From the NCBI GenBank assembly GCA_946482635.1, contig CAMLSG010000220.1, positions 1 through 9,125 on the forward strand: a stretch of 9,125 nt of DNA, written 5' to 3'. The notes under the pieces were generated by a model. That model was given only the letters and a program-made list of their open reading frames with translations. It did not search any database and had not been told where the DNA came from. Below are positions 1 to 6,904 of the stretch, piece after piece. Numbering within the stretch: position 1 is the first letter of the stretch; every line of letters starts with the position of its first letter. The translations under genes and the position numbers were made by a program. Source of the DNA: an uncultured Duganella sp. (GTDB taxonomy: Bacteria > Pseudomonadota > Gammaproteobacteria > Burkholderiales > Burkholderiaceae).

Positions 1-282
1 CCGGCCATCCTGCAATTGATTGCGATGACCATCGCCGCCGGCCACAAAGCCGGCATCGAAGTCGCCGTTTGCGGCGAAATGGCGGGCGATACCAAGATGA
101 CCCGCCTGCTATTGGGCATGGGCTTGCGCGAATTCTCCATGCACCCGTCGCAGCTGCTGGCGGTCAAGCAGGAAATCCTGAACAGCGACCTGGAACAGAT
201 TGCGCCGCAGATGCGCAAGATCATGCGCGGCATGGACCCTGATACCATTGCCGACGCTGTCAACGCCCTGCAAGCCCTGTAA
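1..282 (+). CDS. ptsI: Phosphoenolpyruvate-protein phosphotransferase (PTS enzyme I), C-terminal fragment
   Basis: Only the last 93 codons are in the window; the gene begins upstream. Enzyme I takes phosphate from phosphoenolpyruvate and passes it to HPr in the cytoplasm, the first step of the phosphotransferase system. The visible part is the end of the PEP-binding barrel. It holds the family signature CGEMAGD at about residues 24-30 of the fragment, whose Cys is the known proton donor of the family, followed by [12 protein letters not shown], which matches the usual region after that motif. The C-terminus ([16 protein letters not shown]) ends with TAA at 280-282. Many betaproteobacteria use such a protein in a regulatory PTS or with few sugar permeases, but the genes that would show this lie upstream. 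The identification is secure; the exact PTS branch is not visible. Confidence 0.95.
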   Translation, partial: PAILQLIAMTIAAGHKAGIEVAVCGEMAGDTKMTRLLLGMGLREFSMHPSQLLAVKQEILNSDLEQIAPQMRKIMRGMDPDTIADAVNALQAL

Positions 283-310
283 CACCAACTCTTTTTACAA
301 CCGGATTCAC

Positions 311-1468
311 ATGCCTTCGATTGGAATCGTCTCGCCGCAGACAATGCACTTTGCGGAACCCCTTCAGCTACAGAGCGGAGCGTCCCTGCGCGACTACATG
401 CTGATGTACGAGACCTATGGCACGCTGAATGCGGACAAATCCAATGCAGTGCTGGTGTGCCACGCGCTGAATGCCTCGCACCACGTGGCCGGCTATTACG
501 CGGATAACCCGAAGAACGTGGGCTGGTGGGACAATATGGTTGGTCCCGGCAAGCCGCTGGATACCGACAAGTTCTTCGTCATCGGCGTCAACAACCTTGG
601 TTCCTGCTTCGGTTCGACCGGCCCGATGCACATCAATCCGGAAACCGGCAAGCAATACGGCGCCGCTTTCCCTGTGGTGACGGTGGAAGACTGGGTAGCG
701 GCACAGGCACGCCTGGCCGACCAGCTGGGCATCCAGCAGTTTGCCGCCGTGATGGGCGGTTCCCTGGGCGGCATGCAAGCCCTGGCCTGGTCCATCATGT
801 ACCCCGAGCGCCTGCGCCACTGCCTGGTAATCGCGTCCACGCCAAAGCTGTCGGCGCAGAACATCGCCTTCAACGACGTCGCCCGCCAGGCCATCCTGTC
901 GGACCCGGACTATCACGGCGGCGATTTCTATGAACACAGCGCGGTGCCGAAGAACGGCCTGAAAGTGGCGCGCATGATCGGCCACATCACCTACCTGTCG
1001 GACGACGACATGGCTGAGAAGTTCGGGCGCAAGCTGCGCGATATTGCAGCCAGCGGCGGCGACTACAAGTTCGGCTTCGGCATCGACTTCGAGATCGAGT
1101 CCTACCTGCGCTATCAGGGCGACAAGTTCGCCGAGTATTTCGACGCCAACACCTACCTGCTGATCACCAAGGCGCTCGACTACTTCGACCCGGCGCGCAA
1201 ATTCGACGGCGACCTGACGAAAACCCTGGCCGGCACGAAGGCCAAGTTCTTCCTCGCTTCCTTCACCACCGACTGGCGCTTCTCGCCGGAGCGCAGCCGC
1301 GAGATCGTGCAAGCGCTGCTGGCCAACCGCCGCGAGGTGACTTACGCCGAAATCGACGCGCCGCACGGTCACGATGCCTTCCTGCTCGAGGACTCGCGTT
1401 ATATGAACATGGTGCGCGCCTACTACGAGCAAGTGTGGAAAGAAACGAACAAGGAACAAGCAGCATGA
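311..1468 (+). CDS. metX: MetX homoserine O-acyltransferase, probably O-succinyltransferase (MetXS)
   Basis: It acylates the hydroxyl of L-homoserine with an acyl-CoA, the first committed step of methionine synthesis, in the cytoplasm. The 385-residue product has the alpha/beta-hydrolase MetX layout and normal family length. The nucleophile elbow GGSLGGM puts the catalytic Ser at 151; Asp321 (FTTDWRFSP) and His354 (PHGHDAF) complete the triad; Arg221 fits the substrate-binding position. The DWR pattern (Arg323, two after the catalytic Asp) is the residue I recall as linked to succinyl-CoA preference in beta/gammaproteobacterial MetX, so O-succinylhomoserine is the likely product; this is inferred. 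The ATG at 311 is preferred over an in-frame ATG at 200, which would lie inside ptsI; a GGA sits 7-8 bases upstream of 311. Only 28 bases separate it from ptsI, too few for a riboswitch. Its TGA overlaps the metW ATG. Confidence 0.95.
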   Translation: MPSIGIVSPQTMHFAEPLQLQSGASLRDYMLMYETYGTLNADKSNAVLVCHALNASHHVAGYYADNPKNVGWWDNMVGPGKPLDTDKFFVIGVNNLGSCFGSTGPMHINPETGKQYGAAFPVVTVEDWVAAQARLADQLGIQQFAAVMGGSLGGMQALAWSIMYPERLRHCLVIASTPKLSAQNIAFNDVARQAILSDPDYHGGDFYEHSAVPKNGLKVARMIGHITYLSDDDMAEKFGRKLRDIAASGGDYKFGFGIDFEIESYLRYQGDKFAEYFDANTYLLITKALDYFDPARKFDGDLTKTLAGTKAKFFLASFTTDWRFSPERSREIVQALLANRREVTYAEIDAPHGHDAFLLEDSRYMNMVRAYYEQVWKETNKEQAA

Positions 1469-2076
1469 CTTTCGATGACCTGAGCAGCGCCCGCCCCGAC
1501 CTGGCCTTCATTGCGCACTGGGTGCGCGAAGGCGCCCACGTTCTCGACGTGGGTTGCGGCGACGGCGTGATGATGGATTACCTGCAGAGCGGCAAGCGCT
1601 GCACCGGCTACGGCCTGGAGCTGGCGGACGAACAGGTGCTGGCTTCGACCCGGCGCGGCGTGCGCGTGATCCAGCAGGACTTCGAGAACGGCTTGGGCAT
1701 GTTCGGCGACAACTCCTTCGACACGGTGCTGTGCCTGTCCTCGCTGCAGATGATGAAGCACGTGGAAGACCTGCTGCGCGACATCGTGCGTGTGGGCCGC
1801 GAAGCCATCGTGTCCTTCCCCAATTTCGCTTACTGGCCGCACCGCGTGGCGCTGCTGAAAGGGCGCATGCCGGTTTCCAAGTCGCTGCCATACCAGTGGC
1901 ACGACACGCCGAACGTGCGCTGCGCCACCATCTACGACTTCCAGGAACTGGCGGAAGAAGTGGGGCTGGAAGTGATCGAATGCGTCGCGCTGGCCGAGGG
2001 TAAAACCGTTTCGGTCCTGCCTAACCTGCGCGGCGACCTGGCCGTGTTCCGTCTCCGGAAAAAGCAATCCAGCTAA
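1465..2076 (+). CDS. metW: MetW methyltransferase-fold protein, methionine biosynthesis partner of MetX
   Basis: A 203-residue class I SAM-methyltransferase-like protein of usual MetW length. Motif I is VLDVGCGDG at residues 26-34. An acidic strand end (GLELADE, about 50-56) follows, then the QQDFENGL stretch (70-77) and [15 protein letters not shown] (117-131), which is highly typical of MetW. MetW proteins are encoded next to MetX and have been reported to be needed for, or to activate, MetX in pseudomonads; a methyl-transfer reaction is not established. The start is set by ATGA overlap with the metX stop (ATG 1465, TGA 1466-1468) and by AAGGA at 1451-1455, so the two are almost surely one translationally coupled unit. 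An in-frame ATG at 1435 would give ten more residues, but lies inside metX and has no family support. Confidence 0.95.
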   Translation: MTFDDLSSARPDLAFIAHWVREGAHVLDVGCGDGVMMDYLQSGKRCTGYGLELADEQVLASTRRGVRVIQQDFENGLGMFGDNSFDTVLCLSSLQMMKHVEDLLRDIVRVGREAIVSFPNFAYWPHRVALLKGRMPVSKSLPYQWHDTPNVRCATIYDFQELAEEVGLEVIECVALAEGKTVSVLPNLRGDLAVFRLRKKQSS

Positions 2077-2080
2077 GCTG

Positions 2081-2089
2081 TGTTATCTT
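2081..2089 (+). promoter_or_regulatory. Candidate extended -10 promoter of the M48 protease gene
   Basis: TGTTATCTT reads as an extended -10 (TG, one base, TATCTT at 2084-2089). It lies five bases after the metW stop and its last base is 7 nt before the ATG at 2096, so transcription would start at or very near the start codon. No convincing -35 is seen, as expected for some extended -10 promoters. There is also no Shine-Dalgarno sequence before the ATG. This is a motif match only. Confidence 0.3.
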
Positions 2090-2095
2090 AAAGCC

Positions 2096-2989
2096 ATGAA
2101 GAAGTTCAAGTTCACCCTTATTGCGCTGGCGCTGGCCGCCAGCACCGCTTCCTCGGCGCAGGCGCCTGCGCCGATGAATCCCAAAGCTGACGGCATCCCC
2201 GTCACCAAGCTTTCGCGCCTGCGCGTCTTTGCTGATGAGCAGGAAATGGACCAGCAGTCCAAGCTGCAGTACACCCAACTGCTGAATGAAGCCAAGCAGA
2301 AGGAAGCGCTGGTGCCGGAATCCGACCCGCAGGTCAAGCGCCTGCGCGCCATTGCCGCCCGCATCGTGCCCAATGCCCAGCGCTGGAATCCTTCCGCCGC
2401 CAACTGGCAATGGGAAGTCAACCTGCTCAACTCCGACCAGGTCAACGCCTTCTGCATGCCGGGCGGCCGTATTGCCTTCTTTACCGGCATCCTGACCAAG
2501 TTGAACCTGACCGACGATGAAGTGGCGATGGTGATGGGCCACGAAATTGCCCACGCCCTGCGCGAGCACGCCCGCAAGCGCGCGGTGCAATCGACCGCCG
2601 TGTCGCTGGCCAGCAAGCTGGGTGGCGCCGTGCTGTCGTCCTACCTCGGCATCGACCCGCGCATCACCGACGCCGGCGCCAATGTGGCAGGCCAGCTGAC
2701 CGTGATGAAGTTCTCGCGCGGCGATGAAACCGAGTCCGACCTGGTCGGCATCGACCTGGCGGCACGCGCCGGCTATGACCCGCGTGCGGGCGTCGCACTG
2801 TGGCAGAAGATGGGCGCCGTCAATGCGCAGCAGCCGATGGAATTCCTGTCCACCCACCCGAGCGGCAATTCGCGCATCCAGGACATGCAGAAGCAGATGC
2901 CTCTGGTGCTGCCGGTCTACGCCCGCGTGCGCGGCCTGGACGTGAACAAGCTGCCGCCTTACCAGACTTCCCCGCTGCCGAAGTCCTGA
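2096..2989 (+). CDS. Exported M48-family zinc metallopeptidase
   Basis: The product (297 residues) should act in the periplasm as a zinc endopeptidase. Residues 1-23 form a Sec signal peptide (KK, hydrophobic core LIALALAA, probable cleavage after AQA at 23); there is no lipobox Cys. The zinc site is HEIAH at 149-153 with Glu150 as catalytic base; the third ligand is most likely Glu211 in SRGDETESD (the ExxxD motif of M48), and THPSGNSRI (253-261) is the conserved C-terminal motif carrying His254. The length fits the LoiP/YcaL/BepA-like group without TPR repeats. Relatives degrade misfolded outer-membrane or periplasmic proteins; the substrate here is unknown. It begins 19 bases after metW, with no clear ribosome binding site, and is followed after one base by a pseudouridine synthase gene, so those two are probably cotranscribed. 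Confidence 0.92.
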   Translation: MKKFKFTLIALALAASTASSAQAPAPMNPKADGIPVTKLSRLRVFADEQEMDQQSKLQYTQLLNEAKQKEALVPESDPQVKRLRAIAARIVPNAQRWNPSAANWQWEVNLLNSDQVNAFCMPGGRIAFFTGILTKLNLTDDEVAMVMGHEIAHALREHARKRAVQSTAVSLASKLGGAVLSSYLGIDPRITDAGANVAGQLTVMKFSRGDETESDLVGIDLAARAGYDPRAGVALWQKMGAVNAQQPMEFLSTHPSGNSRIQDMQKQMPLVLPVYARVRGLDVNKLPPYQTSPLPKS

Positions 2990-2990
2990 G

Positions 2991-3899
2991 ATGTCCCGCC
3001 CGAAGCAAGCCGCGGGCGCGCCGCCATTGCCGATGCGCGATGGCGTCACGCCCAGCTACCTGTGGCTGCCGGAGGGCGACTGGCCGGACATGATCACCTT
3101 CATGTCCGCCAACTATCCCGCCGTGACCGAAGCCCAGTGGCGCGAGCGCATGGCGCGCGGCGATGTGGTGGACGGCAAGGGCGTGCCGGTGCAGCCTGGA
3201 TCGCGCTATGTGCGCGGCGCCCGCATCTGGTATTACCGCGAGCTCGATTACGAGTTCCCGATTCCGTTTGAAGAAGAAGTGCTGCACCAGGACGAACACA
3301 TCGTGGTGGTCGACAAGCCGCACTTCCTGCCGACGATTCCGTCCGGCCGCTTCGTCAAAGAGACCCTGCTGGTGCGGGTACGCCGCAAGCTGGGCATCGA
3401 AGACCTGGTACCGATCCATCGACTCGACCGTGAAACGGCGGGGCTGGTGATCTTTTCCTGCAATGCGCGCAGCCGCGGCGATTACCAGTCGCTGTTCCAG
3501 AAACGCCTGGTGCAGAAGGAATATGAAGCGCTGGCTGGCCCGTTGCCGGGCCGCGAATTCCCTTTCGTTTACCGCAGCCGCATGGTGGAGGGCGACAAGT
3601 TCTTCACCATGAAGGAAGAGCCGGGCGAGCCGAATTCGGAAACCATGATCGACGTAATCGAACAGCGCGGCGAGCATGTGCTGTACCGCCTCTGGCCGCA
3701 CACCGGCCGCCAGCACCAGTTGCGCGTGCACTTGTCTTCGCTGGGGATCCCGATCGTGAACGACGTCTTCTATCCCGTTGCGCTGCCATGCAAGCAGGAC
3801 GACGTGTCTTCGCCACTGAAGCTGCTGGCCAGGGCGATCGGTTTCCCCGATCCCCTGACAGGCGAGTGGCGTTACTTCGAGAGCAGGCAGCGCCTATAG
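2991..3899 (+). CDS. RluA-family pseudouridine synthase
   Basis: A 302-residue enzyme that isomerises uridine to pseudouridine in RNA. The RluA signature HRLDRETAGL starts at residue 143, with catalytic Asp146. DKPHFLPTIPSG (108-119) is the usual segment before it, and KEYEAL (176-181) plus PHTGRQHQLRVHLSSLGIPI (236-255) are the conserved later motifs. The N-terminal part around 45-80 (WRERMARGDVVDGKGV...) looks like a short S4-type RNA-binding segment. The target (23S rRNA or tRNA site) cannot be read from the sequence. The ATG at 2991 is one base after the protease TGA and has no strong ribosome binding site, which suggests translational coupling. The TAG stop at 3897-3899 lies within the CTATAG palindrome that also ends the convergent gene. 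Confidence 0.92.
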   Translation: MSRPKQAAGAPPLPMRDGVTPSYLWLPEGDWPDMITFMSANYPAVTEAQWRERMARGDVVDGKGVPVQPGSRYVRGARIWYYRELDYEFPIPFEEEVLHQDEHIVVVDKPHFLPTIPSGRFVKETLLVRVRRKLGIEDLVPIHRLDRETAGLVIFSCNARSRGDYQSLFQKRLVQKEYEALAGPLPGREFPFVYRSRMVEGDKFFTMKEEPGEPNSETMIDVIEQRGEHVLYRLWPHTGRQHQLRVHLSSLGIPIVNDVFYPVALPCKQDDVSSPLKLLARAIGFPDPLTGEWRYFESRQRL

Positions 3900-4937
3900 C
3901 TTTCCTTTGAGGGACCTGGCTAGCGCCTTGCCTTCCTTGTTCAGGTAAGGGGCGAGCCTGGCGAAACTGATTTCAATTTCATCGTCGCATGCCCGCGTTG
4001 CGTGAGGATACCTTGAAGGGAACACAATGCCTGTGCTGCGAGGGTAGGGAGCGCCAATCTCGAAGTAGGTGCCATACTCCTTGGTGCAATCTTCGCGGGG
4101 ATTAAACTCTTCGATCAGCTCGCGCAATGGATGTTTGGGCTCGTCCTCGCCTGCTACAGCCAAGTCCTTCTTGCTGACCGTCAGCCATGCATAGCCGTCT
4201 ACCATTGCGCCATCCCGCAGATCGAATATTGCCGTTGAATGCGCTGAATTTCCGTGAGCGCCACCACAGAAGTTATCCTGTTCATTGTCCCCAACCAGCA
4301 GGTAATTGCCCACGATGCGCTCCGGCGTCAGGCTGCTTTCCCAGCCGCCGCCTCCATTCAGTTCGCAGTGGAATGCATTCTGAACCTGTTCCTCGCGCCA
4401 GCGTTTCGCGTAGGTGTTGATGGCGCGTATTGCTGGCGAGTCGCCCAGTAACTCGAAAGACGAACCAATGGGAGCATTGGCAGTGCGGATCGAAAGCGCA
4501 CCCAGTTTCGAATTCCCGAATTTGTAGTTTGTCCAATTAACAAGGGCGCCGTAATACGGGACGCCGCATTGATCGGAATTCGCCGGAGCGCTACGCGTCA
4601 GTGCGATGTGTTGCTGCTTACTCTTGCCTGTGCCTTTCCAGGTCCCTTCCAGCCTGCCGTCGTCGATGCGGCTAATTTCCCAGGTGCCGGTTGTCTCGAA
4701 CTTGTTTGTCTTCGGGTTTTTGGCTTGCTCTACCCAAGTGTTGGAGCTCTCTTCGGCAACTGCGAGCTGAATTCCATGTTGGTGCTTGAGGTAGTAGTAA
4801 TGCGAATCGTACCGGGTAAAGCAGGCATTGATCTCGCTGTTACCGATCTTGCCGGTCCAGGTGCCATGGACCGGACGGGTGTCGCCCGCATGTGCAGTGC
4901 AGGCGGCAAACAGGGCAATAGCCGCTAATATTTTCAT
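3894..4937 (-). CDS. Exported six-cysteine protein with DUF3298/RsiV-like C-terminal half
   Basis: 347 residues; function unknown. The N-terminus (MKILAAIALFAACTAHA) is a signal peptide, probably cut after AHA at 17; LFAAC at 9-13 is a poor lipobox, so a lipoprotein is possible but less likely. Residues 18-115 contain two GTW motifs (25-27, 98-100) in a beta-rich pattern (HGTWTGKIG, LEGTWKGTG). The C-terminal half has FCGGAHGNSAHSTAIFDL (223-240) and GIVFPSRYPHATRACDDEIE (303-322), which resemble the DUF3298 domain of RsiV/PdaC-type proteins. The mature part has six Cys (39, 124, 191, 224, 284, 317), suggesting disulfides. The ATG at 4937 is chosen over an upstream in-frame start at 5054 because of the signal peptide and the TAAGGA ribosome site overlapping the preceding gene's stop, 7 bases away. 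Sampled lines are 48-55% GC against 58-60% in metX. Confidence 0.8.
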   Translation of the reverse strand: MKILAAIALFAACTAHAGDTRPVHGTWTGKIGNSEINACFTRYDSHYYYLKHQHGIQLAVAEESSNTWVEQAKNPKTNKFETTGTWEISRIDDGRLEGTWKGTGKSKQQHIALTRSAPANSDQCGVPYYGALVNWTNYKFGNSKLGALSIRTANAPIGSSFELLGDSPAIRAINTYAKRWREEQVQNAFHCELNGGGGWESSLTPERIVGNYLLVGDNEQDNFCGGAHGNSAHSTAIFDLRDGAMVDGYAWLTVSKKDLAVAGEDEPKHPLRELIEEFNPREDCTKEYGTYFEIGAPYPRSTGIVFPSRYPHATRACDDEIEISFARLAPYLNKEGKALARSLKGKL

Positions 4938-4944
4938 GTTGTCC

Positions 4945-5646
4945 TTAGCCGAACATGTAGCGCACCAGCAGGCCGATAGGGAACCACATGCCGAACTGGA
5001 TCGCGAGTGCGATGAGCAAGGCCTGGTTGGAAGGGCGCAGGCTGCCGGCGGCACCTTCCGAGATCGTGCGCGTCATCGCAGCATGGGCGACTTCGCGCAG
5101 CGTCATGCCGGTGGTGGCGACTTCGGTGATGGTTTCTGCCAGCGGGATGCGCGAGGTCAGGCTGGCGAGCAGCCATGGCAGCGGTTTTGGCAAGCCCGAT
5201 TGCAGGTTCAGGAAGCTGCGCCAGCCGCCAAGGAATTTTTCCGATAGCGGGCGGCCCGGTTCATACTTTACGCTGCGCAGGAAGGATTCCAGGATGCCCG
5301 CGCCCAGTTTGGCGATCAGGCCCGACTGGCTTTCCACCACGCGCGCCAGGATGCCCTGCAAGCCAAGCTTATAAGCCATCATGCCGGTCAGGCCCACGCC
5401 GATGATGAATGGAGCGCCGACGAAGGCGGCGTAGATCATTGCGGAGCCATGGCCGCCACCGAGTTCGCTGCGGAACAGCAGGGTGACGCCCAGCGCGTTC
5501 ACGACCACGGCCGCCAGCACTGCCAGCACAGTGCGCACAATGCCGGCACCGGCGCCGCGGGTGATATCGCCGGCCAGTTGCTTGGCGAGCGCGATTTTGT
5601 CGATGCTGCTGTTTTCTTCGTTTGGCGGTGTCAGGACTTGGTTCAT
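4945..5646 (-). CDS. Unknown inner-membrane protein, about three transmembrane segments
   Basis: I do not recognise a family. The 233-residue product has a polar N-terminus, an amphipathic stretch, then hydrophobic segments at about 36-58 (IVRTVLAVLAAVVVNALGVTLLF), 68-90 (a Gly/Ala/Met-rich segment) and 208-230 (the C-terminal ALLIALAIQFGMWFPIGLLV). The region 95-205 is mostly soluble and amphipathic, with SGLIAKLGAGILESFL (108-123) and several Arg/Lys. No catalytic motif is evident. Its stop is 7 bases before the start of the exported six-cysteine protein, whose ribosome site overlaps it, so the two are probably coupled and may work together in the envelope. The ATG has only a weak purine tract before it. 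A perfect inverted repeat ends 11 bases upstream, so expression may be controlled there. Confidence 0.75.
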   Translation of the reverse strand: MNQVLTPPNEENSSIDKIALAKQLAGDITRGAGAGIVRTVLAVLAAVVVNALGVTLLFRSELGGGHGSAMIYAAFVGAPFIIGVGLTGMMAYKLGLQGILARVVESQSGLIAKLGAGILESFLRSVKYEPGRPLSEKFLGGWRSFLNLQSGLPKPLPWLLASLTSRIPLAETITEVATTGMTLREVAHAAMTRTISEGAAGSLRPSNQALLIALAIQFGMWFPIGLLVRYMFG

Positions 5647-5678
5647 GGCCAGCGCAATAGTTGTTTAAAGTTTGGCAT
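5643..5678 (-). other. Candidate 11-codon leader ORF overlapping the next gene
   Basis: Reading the - strand, an ATG at 5678-5676 opens MPNFKQLLRWP and ends with TGA at 5645-5643, which overlaps the ATG (5646-5644) of the 233-residue membrane protein gene as ATGA. The ATG lies in the loop of the 12-bp inverted repeat. No Shine-Dalgarno sequence precedes it, and so short an ORF can occur by chance, so this is a weak candidate for a leader peptide coupling translation into the following gene. Confidence 0.2.
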
Positions 5679-5690
5679 TTTAAACAACTA
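5658..5690. repeat. Perfect 12-bp inverted repeat, possible operator or RNA hairpin
   Basis: TAGTTGTTTAAA (5658-5669) and TTTAAACAACTA (5679-5690) are exact reverse complements separated by 9 bases. It is AT-rich in GC-rich surroundings and sits between two - strand genes, 11 bases before the start of the 233-residue membrane protein gene. It is not followed by a T-run on the - strand, so a classic terminator is unlikely; a dyad operator for a regulator or a leader hairpin fits better. I saw no second full copy in the window. Confidence 0.85.
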
Positions 5691-5717
5691 AGGCGCTGAT
5701 GGGCGCTTTTAATTCAA

Positions 5718-6119
5718 TCAGTGCGCCGGAGCGGACTTGGGGCTGTAGCTGGAGCCTGGCGGCGCCCAGAACAGCGGGCCTTTAGGGGAGATTTGCAGGT
5801 TGTCGCTCAAGCCCTGCTTTTTCAGCTCGCGGCGCAAGCCTTCCACGCCGTCATCGCTCTCGATGATGAAGGCTTCGTCAATTACGTCGCCATAGTGGCG
5901 GTTGGTGGTTTCGATCGCCAGTTCGACCAGGTCGCCTTCGGCCTCGATGCTCCACAGGTGCACGTCCTCGTCCTCGGCGAAGGTCTTGAAGCGCCAGGTG
6001 CCTTTGTCCGTCTGCACGAACTGGATGGTGTCGAATTGCTCGTCGGTGGCTTCGGTTTCTTCGTCGTTGATAAAGCTGCTCTTGATGGTGAGCAGGAAAA
6101 GTACCAATACAGATTTCAT
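5718..6119 (-). CDS. Small acidic protein of unknown function, hydrophobic N-terminus
   Basis: 133 residues; no family recognised. Residues 1-16 (MKSVLVLFLLTIKSSF) are hydrophobic and could be a signal or anchor, but no clean cleavage site follows. Residues 19-98 contain about 25 Asp/Glu against about 6 Lys/Arg, giving a strongly negative middle region; Trp42, Trp56 and the alternating pattern (DTIQFVQT, TWRFKTF, VHLWSIEA, LVELAIE) suggest a beta-sheet fold. The tail is Pro/Ser-rich (PLFWAPPGSSYSPKSAPAH). The start is 2 bases after the DUF4386 stop, and a CGGA 7 bases before the ATG overlaps the end of that gene, so translation is probably coupled. Codon use on this strand is normal for the organism. 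The opposite-strand frame over the same span is longer by one codon but looks like a shadow. Confidence 0.7.
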   Translation of the reverse strand: MKSVLVLFLLTIKSSFINDEETEATDEQFDTIQFVQTDKGTWRFKTFAEDEDVHLWSIEAEGDLVELAIETTNRHYGDVIDEAFIIESDDGVEGLRRELKKQGLSDNLQISPKGPLFWAPPGSSYSPKSAPAH

Positions 6120-6121
6120 TT

Positions 6122-6862
6122 TTAATTCCGGGCGATTTTTATCCCCGTATTATAGCCTTCCAGGCTCGGCGCCGGCTCGCGCGCGCCCATGATGCACAGC
6201 CACAGGCAAGTGCCGATCTCGCCCAGCGAGGCTGGAATTGACAACAGCTCGGCACCCGGCAGCGTCGCGAAATCGGCCAGCAGGATGTAGCCGAAGGCAT
6301 CGGCCGCGTAGCCGGCGCTGCCGACCATCAGCAGGATGCCGAGCAGCTTGGGCAAGATGCCGGACTTGTAAACCAGGTAGCCGAAGGGCGCCAGCCACAG
6401 GCTCCAGAACACCTGGTTCAGGATCATGCCTTTGCTATAAGCCTTCAGCGACAGCATGACCTGCTGCGCCAGGACGTCCGGCGCTATGCCGCGCAGGTAG
6501 TCGGCGCCGCTGACCAGGTTCAGCACTTCCAACCGGTGGCCGACGTTGGCGAACGATAGCGGCACACTGGCCACGGCCAGTGCCACCATCACCGCTGCCG
6601 CATTGCGGCCATAAGGATTGAGGAGTTTGTAGAGCGCGAGCGGCAACAGGAGGAAGGCGAGGTAGCACACCAGGCTCGCTGCGATCCCGGCCCGGAACAG
6701 GCCTTCGTGGGCGTCGATGCTGGCGAGGGCTGCGGCGGGTTCATTGCCTATCCTGAGCTGGGAAGGCACATACATCAAGGCAAAGATGCCGGCGACGACG
6801 ACAACCAGGTACAGCAAGCCGGCAGTGCGCGCGAGGCGCTTGGTGGGCGTACTCTGCTGCAT
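6122..6862 (-). CDS. DUF4386-family multi-pass membrane protein
   Basis: 246 residues with about six transmembrane segments at roughly 13-33, 57-79, 86-106, 143-165, 170-192 and 206-226. The opening pattern (RLARTAGLLYLVVVVAGIFALMYVPSQL) and the later SLWLAPFGYLVYKSGILPKLLGILL with a following GY..D are typical of the DUF4386 family of integral membrane proteins, whose biochemical role is unknown. The ATG at 6862 is preferred over an in-frame start at 6949 because it gives the normal family N-terminus and is preceded by AAGGA, 8 bases upstream. It is the first gene of the four-gene - strand run, followed after 2 bases by the small acidic protein. It lies 118 bases downstream of xth on the same strand, with hairpins between. 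Confidence 0.82.
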   Translation of the reverse strand: MQQSTPTKRLARTAGLLYLVVVVAGIFALMYVPSQLRIGNEPAAALASIDAHEGLFRAGIAASLVCYLAFLLLPLALYKLLNPYGRNAAAVMVALAVASVPLSFANVGHRLEVLNLVSGADYLRGIAPDVLAQQVMLSLKAYSKGMILNQVFWSLWLAPFGYLVYKSGILPKLLGILLMVGSAGYAADAFGYILLADFATLPGAELLSIPASLGEIGTCLWLCIMGAREPAPSLEGYNTGIKIARN

Positions 6863-6904
6863 AGTCTTTTCCTTGTTTTTTTGAAAAGAATATGCAGGAT
6901 GGCA

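Noticed and set aside
283..310. Possible methionine riboswitch before metX
   Set aside because: Only 28 bases lie between ptsI and metX, too short for a known SAM or SAH riboswitch, and no stem is visible.
368..1459. A 363-codon open frame antisense to metX
   Set aside because: It is a shadow of metX: GC-rich codon bias on the + strand keeps the opposite frame open. The protein is low in complexity and has no recognisable motif.
2021..3049. A 342-codon open frame antisense to the M48 protease
   Set aside because: Same cause; the + strand has a signal peptide, HEIAH and all family motifs.
2820..3731. A 303-codon open frame antisense to the pseudouridine synthase
   Set aside because: Shadow frame of a gene with clear RluA motifs.
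5690..5710. A 7-bp hairpin (GCGC core) followed by TTTT on the + strand
   Set aside because: No + strand gene ends before it, and on the - strand the T-run falls on the wrong side. The stem also has a G-T pair. Not called a terminator.
5721..6125. A + strand frame opposite the small acidic protein
   Set aside because: The - strand frame is coupled to DUF4386 by a 2-base gap, has normal codon use and a plausible ribosome site; the + strand frame has none of these.
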